Assembly (NCBI GenBank): GCA_934418125.1
Contig: CAKRWT010000006.1
Location: forward strand, 1 to 64,000
DNA from: an uncultured Lachnospiraceae bacterium
GTDB taxonomy: Bacteria; Bacillota; Clostridia; Lachnospirales; Lachnospiraceae
Direction: 5' to 3'
Length of the DNA stretch: 64,000 nucleotides
Under the pieces are notes generated by a model. The model saw only the letters and a list, made by a program, of their open reading frames with translations, was not told where the DNA came from and did no database searches. A program made the translations under genes and the position numbers. The stretch's first letter is position 1. Each line of letters starts with the position of its first letter. This document shows positions 52,527 to 61,693 of the stretch, one piece after another.

Positions 52527-54689
52527 ATGTCAATTAAAATTGCACTCGCAGGTAACCCTAACTGCGGAAAAACAACTCTGTTTAATGCTTTGACAGGTTC
52601 CAATCAGTTCGTAGGTAACTGGCCAGGCGTTACAGTTGAGAAAAAAGAGGGTAAATTAAAAGGAAATAAAGATGTCATTATCATGGACTTACCTGGTATT
52701 TATTCTTTGTCTCCTTACACACTGGAAGAAGTCGTTGCCAGAAATTATCTGATTAACGAAAGACCAGATGCTATCTTAAATATTGTAGATGGTACTAACA
52801 TTGAACGTAACTTATATCTTTCCACACAGTTGATGGAATTAGGTATCCCGGTTGTTATGGCAGTCAACATGATTGACCTGGTAAACAAGAACGGGGATAA
52901 GATTTCCTTAGAGAAATTAAGCAAGAACCTTGGATGCGAAGTTGTTGAGATTTCCGCATTAAAGGGAACTGGCGTACAGGAAGCAGCTAATAAGGCAGTT
53001 GCAGCAGCCGGCAGAAAGGCACAGCCTGTCGTCCATAAATTTGATGAGAAGGTTGAGAATGCCATCAGTGATGTAGCGGCGATGTTAAGTGGTGTCGCAG
53101 AAGAGCAGAAGAGATTCTTCTCTATCAAGCTGTTAGAGAGAGACAGCAAGATTGCAGAACAGATGAGCAGCGTTCCTAATGTAGATGCTCAGATTTCTGC
53201 ACTGGAAGAAGCATTTGATGATGATACAGAGAGTATTATTACCAATGAAAGATACGTTTACATTGATTCCATCATTAAGGACTGCGTATCTAAGAATAAG
53301 GCAAAGACATTAACAACTTCTGATAAGATTGATAAGATTGTTACCAACAGATGGTTAGCACTTCCTATCTTCGCAGTTGTAATGTTTATCGTTTATTATG
53401 TATCCGTAACAACAGTTGGTGCTTTATTAACAGACTGGACCAATGATGTTCTCTTTGGCGAGATTATCCCTCCGGCAATCGAGAACTTCTTAGTATCCAT
53501 TAATTGTGCAGACTGGCTGCAGGGACTGATTCTGGATGGTATCGTAGCCGGTGTTGGTGCTGTACTTGGGTTCGTGCCACAGATGCTCGTACTATTTATC
53601 TTCCTGGCATTCTTAGAGTCCTGCGGATATATGGCACGTGTAGCGTTCATCATGGACAGAATTTTCCGTAAATTCGGTTTATCCGGTAAATCTTTCATTC
53701 CTATGCTGATTGGTTCCGGATGTGGTGTACCTGGTGTTATGGCTTCCCGTACGATTGAGAATGACAGAGACCGTAAGATGACAATTATGACAACAACTTT
53801 CGTTCCTTGTGGAGCAAAGCTTCCTATTATTGCCATGATTGCAGGTGCGTTCTTTGACAATGCAGGATGGGTTGCATGGAGTTCCTACTTTGTAGGTGTG
53901 GCAGCCATCATCTGTTCCGGTATTATCTTAAAGAAAACAAAAATGTTTACCGGTGACCCGGCACCATTCGTTATGGAGTTACCTGCATACCACTGGCCAA
54001 CCATTGGTGCAGTACTCAGAAGCATGTGGGAGCGTGGATGGTCCTTTATTAAGAAGGCAGGTACCATCATCCTCTTATCCACAATCGTACTTTGGTTCTT
54101 AATGAGCTTTGGCTGGGTAGATGGAAGCTTCGGTATGTTAGAGGCCGAGCAGTTGAATGACAGCATCTTAGCTAAAATTGGTAGTGCAATCGCCTGGATT
54201 TTTGCTCCTCTTGGATGGACACAGGCAGGCGAAGGCTGGAAGATGGCAGTTGCTGCTATTACAGGTCTGATTGCAAAAGAGAACGTTGTTGCAACCTTCG
54301 GTATGTTATACGGCTTTGCTGAAGTATCCGAAGAAGGTTCCGAAATCTGGGGTAACCTGGCAGCTGTTATGACACCTATCGCTGCTTACGGATTCCTGGT
54401 ATTCAACCTGTTATGTGCACCTTGTTTCGCAGCTATGGGTGCTATCAAGAGAGAGATGAACAATGGTAAATGGTTTGCATTTGCAATCGCTTATCAGTGT
54501 GGTCTGGCTTATGTAGTTGCACTTTGCATCTATCAGTTAGGTACTCTGTTCACAGGTGGCGGATTTGGTATCGGTACAGTAGTAGCCATCTTACTCGTTA
54601 TAGGATTCCTTTATCTGTTATTCAGACCTTATAAAGAGCCTGAAGAACTGAAGGTAGATATGAAGAAAGCCGCTGGTGCAAAGAACTAA
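52527..54689 (+). CDS. feoB: Ferrous iron transport protein B
   Basis: A 720-residue inner-membrane ferrous iron transporter with an N-terminal G-domain: G1 GNPNCGKTTLFN (9-20), G3 DLPGIYSLSPY, G4 NMIDL and G5 region EISALKGTG, then a helical GDI region and membrane domains with GSGCGVPGVMASRTIEN and FVPCGAKLPI (conserved cysteines of the Gate motifs). Strong GAGGAGAA site. It is followed by a Cys-rich small membrane protein, a usual clostridial partner. Codon choice is uniform, suggesting high expression. Confidence 0.97.
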   Translation: MSIKIALAGNPNCGKTTLFNALTGSNQFVGNWPGVTVEKKEGKLKGNKDVIIMDLPGIYSLSPYTLEEVVARNYLINERPDAILNIVDGTNIERNLYLSTQLMELGIPVVMAVNMIDLVNKNGDKISLEKLSKNLGCEVVEISALKGTGVQEAANKAVAAAGRKAQPVVHKFDEKVENAISDVAAMLSGVAEEQKRFFSIKLLERDSKIAEQMSSVPNVDAQISALEEAFDDDTESIITNERYVYIDSIIKDCVSKNKAKTLTTSDKIDKIVTNRWLALPIFAVVMFIVYYVSVTTVGALLTDWTNDVLFGEIIPPAIENFLVSINCADWLQGLILDGIVAGVGAVLGFVPQMLVLFIFLAFLESCGYMARVAFIMDRIFRKFGLSGKSFIPMLIGSGCGVPGVMASRTIENDRDRKMTIMTTTFVPCGAKLPIIAMIAGAFFDNAGWVAWSSYFVGVAAIICSGIILKKTKMFTGDPAPFVMELPAYHWPTIGAVLRSMWERGWSFIKKAGTIILLSTIVLWFLMSFGWVDGSFGMLEAEQLNDSILAKIGSAIAWIFAPLGWTQAGEGWKMAVAAITGLIAKENVVATFGMLYGFAEVSEEGSEIWGNLAAVMTPIAAYGFLVFNLLCAPCFAAMGAIKREMNNGKWFAFAIAYQCGLAYVVALCIYQLGTLFTGGGFGIGTVVAILLVIGFLYLLFRPYKEPEELKVDMKKAAGAKN

Positions 54690-54727
54690 AGAAGTATCAG
54701 TATTATAGTAGAAAGGAAGCTGATAGT

Positions 54728-54862
54728 ATGGGAACAGCAGTTGTATTAGTAGTCGTAGCGGGTATTGTGGGTTTGGCAGTACGCAGCATGGTGAAAGATA
54801 AAAAAGCAGGGAAATCCATCCAGTGTGGTGGAGATTGCAAGCATTGCGGTGGTTGCCATTAA
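54728..54862 (+). CDS. FeoB-associated Cys-rich membrane protein
   Basis: A 44-residue peptide with one N-terminal membrane helix (about 3-18), a short basic stretch and a Cys-rich end ICQ-like cluster with cysteines at 33, 37, 40 and 43 plus a terminal His. This is the pattern of FeoB-associated Cys-rich membrane proteins that may hand iron to or from FeoB. GAAAGGAAG lies upstream of ATG 54728, 38 bp after feoB. Confidence 0.9.
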   Translation: MGTAVVLVVVAGIVGLAVRSMVKDKKAGKSIQCGGDCKHCGGCH

Positions 54863-54884
54863 CAGTAATTCCTAAGATAAAAAA

Positions 54885-54917
54885 GCGTGAATCCGGATAT
54901 GGGTTCACGCTTTTTTT
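54885..54917 (+). terminator. feo operon terminator
   Basis: A 10-bp stem (GCGTGAATCC with GGGTTCACGC, one G-U) with a 6-nt loop and seven T residues (54911-54917). Confidence 0.9.
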
Positions 54918-55033
54918 GTACAGCGCGATAATCTTTTTCACAAATTTTCGATATTTTTTGCAGAAACTATGTTACAATTATTATCAATCATGTAAAATAG
55001 AATTAAGAAAAAGAGAAACATGCGGAGGTAATA

Positions 55034-55996
55034 ATGAAGCTTGTAGTATTAGAGCGGAACAGTGTAGGAACGGATATTGATGTATCGGGATTTGAGAAGT
55101 TTGGCCAGGTAACTTATTATGCGAATACTCTGGCAGATAACACGGCTGAAAGAGTAAAGGATGCGGATATTATCATTGCCAATAAGGTACCATTAAATGA
55201 GTCTACTTTAAAGGATGCACCCAATGTAAAGTTAATCTGTCTGTTTGCAACAGGATTTGACAATGTAGATGTGGAATATTGTAAAAATCGTGGAATTAAG
55301 GTGGCAAACGTTACCAATTACTGTACCCCGGCAGTGGCGCAGCACACACTGCTGTTGGCGATGGCTTTATCGGAGAAGCTGGCATTTTATGATGACTATG
55401 TAAAATCAGGAACTTACAGTGCCCAGGAGCGATTCTCCAACTTTGATAAACCATTCGGTGAGCTGGAGGGTAAGACATGGGGTATTGTTGGAATGGGAAG
55501 TATCGGTCATAAGGTAGCAGCCCTTGCAGAAGCTTTTGGATGTCAGGTTATTTTCTATTCCGCATCTGGCAGGAGTACCTGTACCGAGTATGAAAGAGTA
55601 GAATTTGACGATTTACTGGGGCGGTCCGATATTTTATCCCTGCACTGTCCATTAAGTGACAGAACCAGGAATCTGATAGACAAAGAAGCTTTTCGGAAGA
55701 TGAAAAAATCGGCGGTTCTGATCAATGTGGCAAGAGGACCGGTTGTAAATGGACAGGATTTATACGATGCCCTGATGGCAGGCGAGATTGCGGCGGCAGG
55801 ACTGGATGTGTTGGAGAAAGAGCCGATGGAGAAGGATAATCCCTTAGGGAAAATTAAGGACAGTACGAAGCTGATTATTACCCCTCACATGTCCTGGGCA
55901 AGTACAGAGGCAAGAGCCCGTCTGGTAGGGGAAGTCGTAAAGAACATTCAGGCGTTTACGGATGGACAGGACAGAAATATCGTAAATGTGAAGTGA
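55034..55996 (+). CDS. D-2-hydroxyacid dehydrogenase (hydroxypyruvate/glycerate dehydrogenase-like)
   Basis: A 320-residue NAD-dependent enzyme. Rossmann loop GIVGMGSIGHKVAALAEAFG, LHCPLSDRTRNLIDKEAF, LINVARGPVVNGQDL with the catalytic Arg, a Glu in LDVLEKEPM and the catalytic His in ITPHMSWAS. The trailing Ser-Trp-Ala after the His is typical of glycerate dehydrogenases. It stands 28 bp before luxS and probably shares its transcript. GCGGAGG precedes ATG 55034. Confidence 0.93.
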   Translation: MKLVVLERNSVGTDIDVSGFEKFGQVTYYANTLADNTAERVKDADIIIANKVPLNESTLKDAPNVKLICLFATGFDNVDVEYCKNRGIKVANVTNYCTPAVAQHTLLLAMALSEKLAFYDDYVKSGTYSAQERFSNFDKPFGELEGKTWGIVGMGSIGHKVAALAEAFGCQVIFYSASGRSTCTEYERVEFDDLLGRSDILSLHCPLSDRTRNLIDKEAFRKMKKSAVLINVARGPVVNGQDLYDALMAGEIAAAGLDVLEKEPMEKDNPLGKIKDSTKLIITPHMSWASTEARARLVGEVVKNIQAFTDGQDRNIVNVK

Positions 55997-56023
55997 TGTA
56001 GTAATGGAAAGGAGAATGAAAGA

Positions 56024-56503
56024 ATGGAGAAGATAACAAGTTTTACCATAGATCATATCAAATTGCAGCCTGGTGTGTATGTATCCAGAAAGGATAAAAT
56101 TGGTGTTGAGACAATTACCACTTTTGATTTGCGCATGACCAGCCCCAATGAGGAGCCTGTCATGAATACGGCAGAGGTGCATACAATAGAACATCTGGCA
56201 GCTACCTTTTTGAGAAACCATCCGGATTATAAGGAGAAAACCATCTATTTTGGACCGATGGGATGCCGGACCGGATTCTATCTTCTGTTAGCGGGAGATT
56301 ATGAGTCTAAGGACATCGTGCCCCTGATGATTGAGATGTATGAATTTATCAGAGATTATAAGGATGAGGTGCCGGGAGCAGCGCCAAAGGACTGTGGAAA
56401 CTATCTGGATATGAACCTTTCCATGGCGAACTATCTGGCAGATAAATATCTGGAGCAGGTACTTTACCATATTGATGAGAGCAGACTGGTTTATCCGGAA
56501 TAA
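56024..56503 (+). CDS. luxS: S-ribosylhomocysteine lyase
   Basis: A 159-residue metalloenzyme that converts S-ribosylhomocysteine to homocysteine and the precursor of autoinducer 2. Metal ligands His53 and His57 (HTIEH) and Cys124 (PKDCGNYLDM) are seen, and Cys81 in MGCRTGFY is the catalytic cysteine. The MTA/SAH nucleosidase gene follows after 25 bp, so both steps of SAH detoxification are co-encoded. Confidence 0.97.
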   Translation: MEKITSFTIDHIKLQPGVYVSRKDKIGVETITTFDLRMTSPNEEPVMNTAEVHTIEHLAATFLRNHPDYKEKTIYFGPMGCRTGFYLLLAGDYESKDIVPLMIEMYEFIRDYKDEVPGAAPKDCGNYLDMNLSMANYLADKYLEQVLYHIDESRLVYPE

Positions 56504-56528
56504 AGAAAAGGACAAAAGGAATACAAGA

Positions 56529-57227
56529 ATGAAAAAAATTGGGATTATCGGAGCCATGGAGCTGGAAGTAGAACAGTTAAAGGAAGCGATGGAGATACAG
56601 GAAATCGTGAAGAAAGCTTCCATGGAATTTTATACAGGTACATTAAACGGTGTGGACGTAGTTGTGGTACGTTCCGGAATCGGCAAGGTAAACGCAGCTT
56701 TATGCGTACAGATTCTGGCAGATATTTTCCAGGTTACCCATGTTATCAATACCGGCGTGGCAGGTTCCCTGAATGCTGCTTTGGATATTGGAGATATTTT
56801 GGTTTCTAAGGATGCACTTCATCATGATATGGACGTGAGAGTCTTTGGTTATCAGTTAGGGGAAGTTCCACAGATGGGATTTCGGGAGTTTAAGGCAGAT
56901 GAGGCCATGATAGAGGCTGCTGTTGCTTCCTGTAAGGCAGTCAATCCGGATATTCATGTGAAGACGGGAAGGGTTGTCAGCGGTGATCAGTTTATCTCCA
57001 GCAAAGAGGTAAAGGAGAAGCTGATTGAGAATTTTGCAGGTGACTGTGCTGAGATGGAAGGAGCTTCTATTGCACATGGTGCTTATCTGAACAACATTCC
57101 ATTTGTGATTATACGTGCCATTTCTGATAAGGCAGATGACAGCGCGGAGATGGACTATCCAACCTTTGAGAGAGCCGCAGCAAAGCACTCTGCCAGATTA
57201 GTAGAGCACATGATTACACTTTTATAA
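56529..57227 (+). CDS. mtnN: 5'-methylthioadenosine/S-adenosylhomocysteine nucleosidase
   Basis: A 232-residue nucleosidase that removes adenine from SAH and MTA, giving the substrate of LuxS. Motifs: IGIIGAMELEVEQL, VVRSGIGKVNAALC, VINTGVAGSLN, SGDQFISS, CAEMEGASIAHGAYLN (catalytic Glu and substrate Met) and VIIRAISDKADDSAEM with the catalytic Asp. ATG 56529 is chosen because the family begins there; the frame from 56472 overlaps luxS. Confidence 0.96.
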   Translation: MKKIGIIGAMELEVEQLKEAMEIQEIVKKASMEFYTGTLNGVDVVVVRSGIGKVNAALCVQILADIFQVTHVINTGVAGSLNAALDIGDILVSKDALHHDMDVRVFGYQLGEVPQMGFREFKADEAMIEAAVASCKAVNPDIHVKTGRVVSGDQFISSKEVKEKLIENFAGDCAEMEGASIAHGAYLNNIPFVIIRAISDKADDSAEMDYPTFERAAAKHSARLVEHMITLL

Positions 57228-57278
57228 AAGAAGAATCAGATTTTGTAGTAACGATATGTTACAGAAAGGAGATGCCGT

Positions 57279-58499
57279 ATGCTTACAACGTTAATACCCT
57301 TTTTTGATAAGGACATGAAAGTTTGCGCTTATTCCCTGTTTTCGCAGAAAGAAAACTATCTGCTGAATCCTGCTTTACAGGGGTCAGCCATGAATGATGG
57401 CGCGGCAACCGTAAGTGGGCTGGAAATCATTGAAAAGATTGGGATTGATACGCTGACTCCGGGGACAGATGTTTTCGTCCCGGTGGGACCGATTTCTATC
57501 TATTCCGATATTGAGGGGGAGGTGGATCCCCTTGGAGGTAGAATTGTACTGTTAATTGACAATAAGATTCAAAATACCGAATCTTACCGGAAAAGAATGG
57601 AACAGTTAAAGGAGAAGGGTTACAAGCTGGCAGTTCGTAAGATGCCGGTATCTGCTTTTGAACAGAGTAAAGAGATTTTTTCCCTCATGGATTATATCAT
57701 TTTGGACTGTAAGAAAGTAGACGTTACCAAAGCAAAGATTTATTTTGGCAAGCTCTATCCGAATATTAAAATATGTGTCGGCAATATTGAGAGTCAGGAG
57801 CAGTTTGATACCTTTAAGAAGGATGACAGCTATGTGCTCTTTGAAGGAAAGTTCTATCGTATTCCGATTACCAAGGGCGAGACAGAGATAGCGCCATTAA
57901 AGGTAAACTATCTGGAGTTGATGAATATTGTCAACGACAACGATTATGATTTAACTAAGGCAGCGGATATTATCAGCCGCGATACGGCACTGGTTGTGGA
58001 ATTGTTAAAGATGGTAAATCACATCGCCATCAATTCAGAGGTAACTTCTATCCGCCATGCGGCAGCAATTCTGGGACAGAAAGAATTGAAACGTTGGATA
58101 AATACAGTTATTACGAAGGAACTGTGTGCAGACAGACCGAACGAAATCTCCAGGCTGTCTCTGTTGCGCGCCAAGTTTGCAGAATGTCTGGCACCTTATT
58201 TTGGGCTGCAGGCGAAATCTTCCGAGCTGTTTTTAATGGGACTGTTCTCGGTGCTTGACATCATTCTGAATATGCCAATCGAAGAGGCACTGAAAAAGGT
58301 AAATGTATCCAAAGAAATTGGAGATGCACTGATTCAGAAGAAGGGTGATTTTGCCAGAGTATATGACTTTATTCTCTGCTATGAGAATGCAGACTGGCAG
58401 GAAGTCAGCAGACAGCTGATTGTAGAGAATATTACCGTAAACCAGATATATGAAGCTTACATCGAAGCGGTATGCTGGTATAAAGAGATGTTCTTCTAG
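57279..58499 (+). CDS. EAL-HDOD (YuxH-like) signalling protein
   Basis: A 406-residue protein with an N-terminal degenerate EAL-like barrel (about 1-195; the EAL catalytic motif is not kept) and a C-terminal HDOD domain (about 200-390; VNYLELMNIVNDNDYDLTKAADIISRDT region, then SIRHAAAILGQKELKRWI). HDOD domains lack the HD metal residues and act as signalling or scaffold modules, often with chemotaxis or cyclic-di-GMP systems. AAAGGAG precedes ATG 57279. A terminator follows. Confidence 0.88.
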   Translation: MLTTLIPFFDKDMKVCAYSLFSQKENYLLNPALQGSAMNDGAATVSGLEIIEKIGIDTLTPGTDVFVPVGPISIYSDIEGEVDPLGGRIVLLIDNKIQNTESYRKRMEQLKEKGYKLAVRKMPVSAFEQSKEIFSLMDYIILDCKKVDVTKAKIYFGKLYPNIKICVGNIESQEQFDTFKKDDSYVLFEGKFYRIPITKGETEIAPLKVNYLELMNIVNDNDYDLTKAADIISRDTALVVELLKMVNHIAINSEVTSIRHAAAILGQKELKRWINTVITKELCADRPNEISRLSLLRAKFAECLAPYFGLQAKSSELFLMGLFSVLDIILNMPIEEALKKVNVSKEIGDALIQKKGDFARVYDFILCYENADWQEVSRQLIVENITVNQIYEAYIEAVCWYKEMFF

Positions 58500-58527
58500 G
58501 CGAGGTATAGATAAGAAAGTTTATCCG

Positions 58528-58571
58528 GAGGGAAGATTGGTGCCATAATGGCTAAGGTCTTCTCTCTTTTT
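58528..58571 (+). terminator. Terminator after the EAL-HDOD gene
   Basis: GAGGGAAGA (58528-58536) pairs with TCTTCTCTC (58558-58566, one G-U), with an inner GCC/GGC stem, then TTTTT. Confidence 0.8.
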
Positions 58572-58613
58572 AGGCAATATGGAAGAAATTTTAGGAAGTT
58601 GTGAGGAAATAAG

Positions 58614-60380
58614 ATGGAAAGGGAACATAAAAATTATAAGTCGGGAGAATTGATAAAGAGATTTCTTCCTTACTATAAAAAATATTGGCGTATTGTGGTA
58701 ATGGATTTATTCTGTGCAGGATTGACCACTATGTGCGAACTGGTACTGCCAATGATTATCCGTTATATTACCAATGCGGGAATGAGCAATCTGGCATCTT
58801 TAACAGTTGCCACCATTGTGCGGTTAGGTGTGTTGTATTTGTGCCTGCGCATAATAGATACCATGGCAAATTACTATATGGCATATACCGGGCATGTGAT
58901 GGGTACCAGAATAGAAACCGATATGCGGAGGGATGCCTACGCGCATTTACAGAAGTTGTCGGATACTTATTACAATAACACGAAGGTCGGACAGATTATG
59001 GGGCGTATTACCAACGATTTGTTTGACGTAACGGAATTTTCACACCACTGTCCGGAGGAGTTCTTTATCGCCGGTGTGAAAATGGTTATTTCCTTTGTTA
59101 TTCTGGCAAGAATCAGCCTGGGGCTGACGGTAATTATTTTCCTGGTGGTGCCGGTTATGGCGATTACCTGTACGGCCATCAATCTGCGTATGCGGGAAGC
59201 CTTCCGCAGGCAGAGGGTACAGATAGGGGAACTGAATGCCAGAATCGAGGATAGCCTTTTAGGGCAGAAGGTGGTAAAAACCTTTGCCAACGAAGAAAAG
59301 GAAAAAGAAAAGTTCGAAGAGGATAATGCGAAGTTTTTTCAGTTGAAAAAAGAAACCTACCGCTTTATGGCAGCATTCCAGACAACCACCAGGGCATTTG
59401 ATGGACTGATGTATCTGGTGCTTCTTGTGGCGGGTGGAATTTTTATGGTAAAAGGAAAAATTGAACCGGGGGATTTGGTAGCTTATGTTATGTATGTCAC
59501 GACTCTGATTGCTACGATTCGCCGGATTATAGAGTTCGCAGAACAGTTTCAACGTGGTATGACAGGCATTGAACGATTTATCCAGATTATGGACAGTGAA
59601 ATTGAAATCTATGATGAGCCGGGAGCGGTGCCCTGCCAGAATCCGAAAGGGGATATTATCTTCCATGATGTGAGCTTTGAATATCCGGATGACCATAATG
59701 TAGTTTTCCGCAATTTGAACCTGGAGATTCATGCGGGGGAGAAGATTGCTATTGTCGGACCTTCCGGAGGAGGAAAAACCACATTGTGTAATCTGATTCC
59801 GAGATTTTATAACATCGACCAGGGGGAAATTCTGTTAGATGGAGAAAACATTCATCACTATACACTGAAAAGCCTGCGTCGGAATATCGGTATGGTGCAA
59901 CAGGATGTCTATCTGTTCTCTGGAACAGTATATGAAAATATTGCCTATGGAAAAGAAGATGCCAGCAGACAGGAAGTTGAAGAGGCGGCAAAGCAGGCAG
60001 GAGCCCATGAGTTTATCATGGCGTTAAAAGATGGTTATGATACCTATGTGGGAGAACGGGGCGTGAAATTATCCGGTGGACAGAAGCAGCGTATCAGCAT
60101 TGCCAGGGTGTTTTTAAAGAATCCTCCAATTCTGATTATGGATGAGGCGACCTCTGCCCTGGACAATGAGAGCGAATTCCAGGTAGCACAGTCCTTAGAG
60201 GCACTGGCAAAGGGAAGAACCACTATTACGATTGCACACCGATTGTCCAGTATCCGCAATTCTGACAGGATTCTGGTGCTGACGGAAGAGGGAATTGTGG
60301 AGGAAGGAAATCACGAAAGTCTCCTTGCCCTGGGTGGAATATATTACCATTTCTATACCACAGCCAATACTCTGAAATAG
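58614..60380 (+). CDS. ABC transporter, fused permease and ATPase (MsbA/LmrA-type exporter)
   Basis: A 588-residue half-transporter: six membrane segments (about 20-310) and an ATPase domain with Walker A GPSGGGKTTL, Q-loop QQDVYLFSGTV, signature LSGGQKQRISIARVF, Walker B ILIMDEATSALD with the catalytic Glu intact, and switch His in IAHRLSSIR. Intact motifs suit a homodimeric lipid or drug exporter. It has its own transcription unit with TGAGGAAATAAG before ATG 58614. Confidence 0.94.
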   Translation: MEREHKNYKSGELIKRFLPYYKKYWRIVVMDLFCAGLTTMCELVLPMIIRYITNAGMSNLASLTVATIVRLGVLYLCLRIIDTMANYYMAYTGHVMGTRIETDMRRDAYAHLQKLSDTYYNNTKVGQIMGRITNDLFDVTEFSHHCPEEFFIAGVKMVISFVILARISLGLTVIIFLVVPVMAITCTAINLRMREAFRRQRVQIGELNARIEDSLLGQKVVKTFANEEKEKEKFEEDNAKFFQLKKETYRFMAAFQTTTRAFDGLMYLVLLVAGGIFMVKGKIEPGDLVAYVMYVTTLIATIRRIIEFAEQFQRGMTGIERFIQIMDSEIEIYDEPGAVPCQNPKGDIIFHDVSFEYPDDHNVVFRNLNLEIHAGEKIAIVGPSGGGKTTLCNLIPRFYNIDQGEILLDGENIHHYTLKSLRRNIGMVQQDVYLFSGTVYENIAYGKEDASRQEVEEAAKQAGAHEFIMALKDGYDTYVGERGVKLSGGQKQRISIARVFLKNPPILIMDEATSALDNESEFQVAQSLEALAKGRTTITIAHRLSSIRNSDRILVLTEEGIVEEGNHESLLALGGIYYHFYTTANTLK

Positions 60381-60501
60381 TGAGATGTAAATTTGGACAA
60401 AATAGGATTTGTTTGTTACAAAAGCATTGCATGAAAGGGGAAGAATAGAGTATAGTTAAAGGGATAGAAGAATAGGTTAACTAGAGAAAAAAGAGGGACA
60501 T

Positions 60502-61104
60502 ATGGGAGCACTATCGGCAAAAGACCAGGACAAGATGGCAGAAGTATCACAGATTTGTATGGCGCATTCTGCTACGGCTTTGAACTTAATGATAGGGAAA
60601 GAAATTGACATCAGTGTACCAATGGTTAAGGTGGTAAACGCTGCAGATATTAAGAATATATTATGTGCGTTTGGGGTTGGAAGCGTTACTGTTCAGATTG
60701 ATTTTAAAGATGGTTTCAGCGGGAATAATCTGCTGATGCTGAAGGATAATGATATTAAGATTATAATGGATTTGATGATGGGTGGTTCAGGTGTGGCAGC
60801 TGAGGGCGAGCTTAACGAAATGCACTTATCCTGTGTATCAGAGGTTATGAATCAGATGATGGGGGCTTCTGCGATTGCCCTGACAGAAATGATTCATAAG
60901 ACCGTGGACATCAATCCGCCTAAAGTTATTGTTGTTCGCAGTAAGGAGGACCTTGACCAGGTAAATGGACTTTCACTGGCAGATGAGGAAATGACAATGG
61001 TAGTCTGCCACATGGAATCCAAGGGCTTGTTGAAGGGAATTATGATTCGTATTTACCCGATGACAGAAACTCGCTATATTTGTGACAATTTTAAGGTAAA
61101 TTAG
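60502..61104 (+). CDS. CheC/FliY-like chemotaxis phosphatase family protein
   Basis: A 200-residue protein with two CheC-type helices. The second, ELNEMHLSCVSEVMNQMMGASA, keeps the phosphatase pattern (Ser/Asp-x3-Glu-x2-Asn), whereas the first, DKMAEVSQICMAHSATAL, has the Glu but His in place of the Asn. It may dephosphorylate CheY-P or act at the flagellar switch, like the N-terminal part of FliY, but has no C-terminal FliN domain. No other chemotaxis gene is nearby. GAGGGACAT precedes ATG 60502. Confidence 0.85.
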   Translation: MGALSAKDQDKMAEVSQICMAHSATALNLMIGKEIDISVPMVKVVNAADIKNILCAFGVGSVTVQIDFKDGFSGNNLLMLKDNDIKIIMDLMMGGSGVAAEGELNEMHLSCVSEVMNQMMGASAIALTEMIHKTVDINPPKVIVVRSKEDLDQVNGLSLADEEMTMVVCHMESKGLLKGIMIRIYPMTETRYICDNFKVN

Positions 61105-61137
61105 GAATACGATGGAGAGAATATTGTGATAAAAAGA

Positions 61138-61189
61138 AACCTTCCGGGAATGCAGTTACAGAAGAAACTGCATTTTCAGAAGGTTTTTT
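61138..61189 (+). terminator. Terminator after the CheC-like gene
   Basis: Outer stem AACCTTC with GAAGGTT, inner stem AATGCAGTT with AACTGCATT, then six T residues at 61184-61189. Lies just before the 3' end of the convergent ComFB gene. Confidence 0.85.
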
Positions 61190-61202
61190 AAATATTAAGA
61201 AA

Positions 61203-61472
61203 TCAGTTGTGATGGGGTTTTGCACCAATTACTTCAATCGCCCGGGTTACTTCCATCAGGATTTCAACCTTTGCCTGTGGAGAAGAATTATTCAGCTTCT
61301 GGTACAGGGCACCGGTATCCGTCCGCACATATTGGGAACGAAGCCTGTTTAAGGCATAGGCGGCCATATCCAGCTTGCAATTTTCGCAGGAACATATCTG
61401 TGGCATTGTGGGAAGCACTTTGTTCAGATGGTATTCTACGGCATCTTCCATAGCATTTTTAATTCCAGTCAT
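61203..61472 (-). CDS. ComFB family protein
   Basis: An 89-residue protein starting at ATG 61472 behind AAGGAGGA. GIKNAMEDAVEYHLNKVLP, then ICSCENCKLDMAAYALNRL with two Cys pairs and a Pro-Pro-Tyr-like RSQYVRTDTGALYQKL segment, matches late-competence ComFB domain proteins. Members in other bacteria have been reported to bind cyclic dinucleotides; whether this one does is unknown. It lies next to the CheC-like and EAL-HDOD genes, a signalling neighbourhood. Confidence 0.85.
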   Translation of the reverse strand: MTGIKNAMEDAVEYHLNKVLPTMPQICSCENCKLDMAAYALNRLRSQYVRTDTGALYQKLNNSSPQAKVEILMEVTRAIEVIGAKPHHN

Positions 61473-61576
61473 AGTAGATTCCTCCTTATTGTCAAAAAGC
61501 GACGAAACACACAATAATATGTTAATACATTTTGTGAAAAGAATCAATAATTTCGCATATTTTAATAATAGTGTTG

Positions 61577-61590
61577 TGAATAATTATTCA
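61577..61590. promoter_or_regulatory. Perfect 14-bp palindrome in the comFB/ABC exporter divergent region
   Basis: TGAATAATTATTCA, a perfect palindrome between the divergent ComFB (starts 61472) and ABC exporter (starts 61694) genes. It resembles MarR- or Fur/PerR-type operators. The cognate regulator is not in the window. Confidence 0.5.
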
Positions 61591-61693
61591 TATACTTTTT
61601 ATAAAATATTTATTGAAGTTTTGTCAGAAAATTTTATAATGGTAAACATTGTTAAGAAAATGCAAACAGGAAGGCAGAAGAAGGAGAAAGGAT

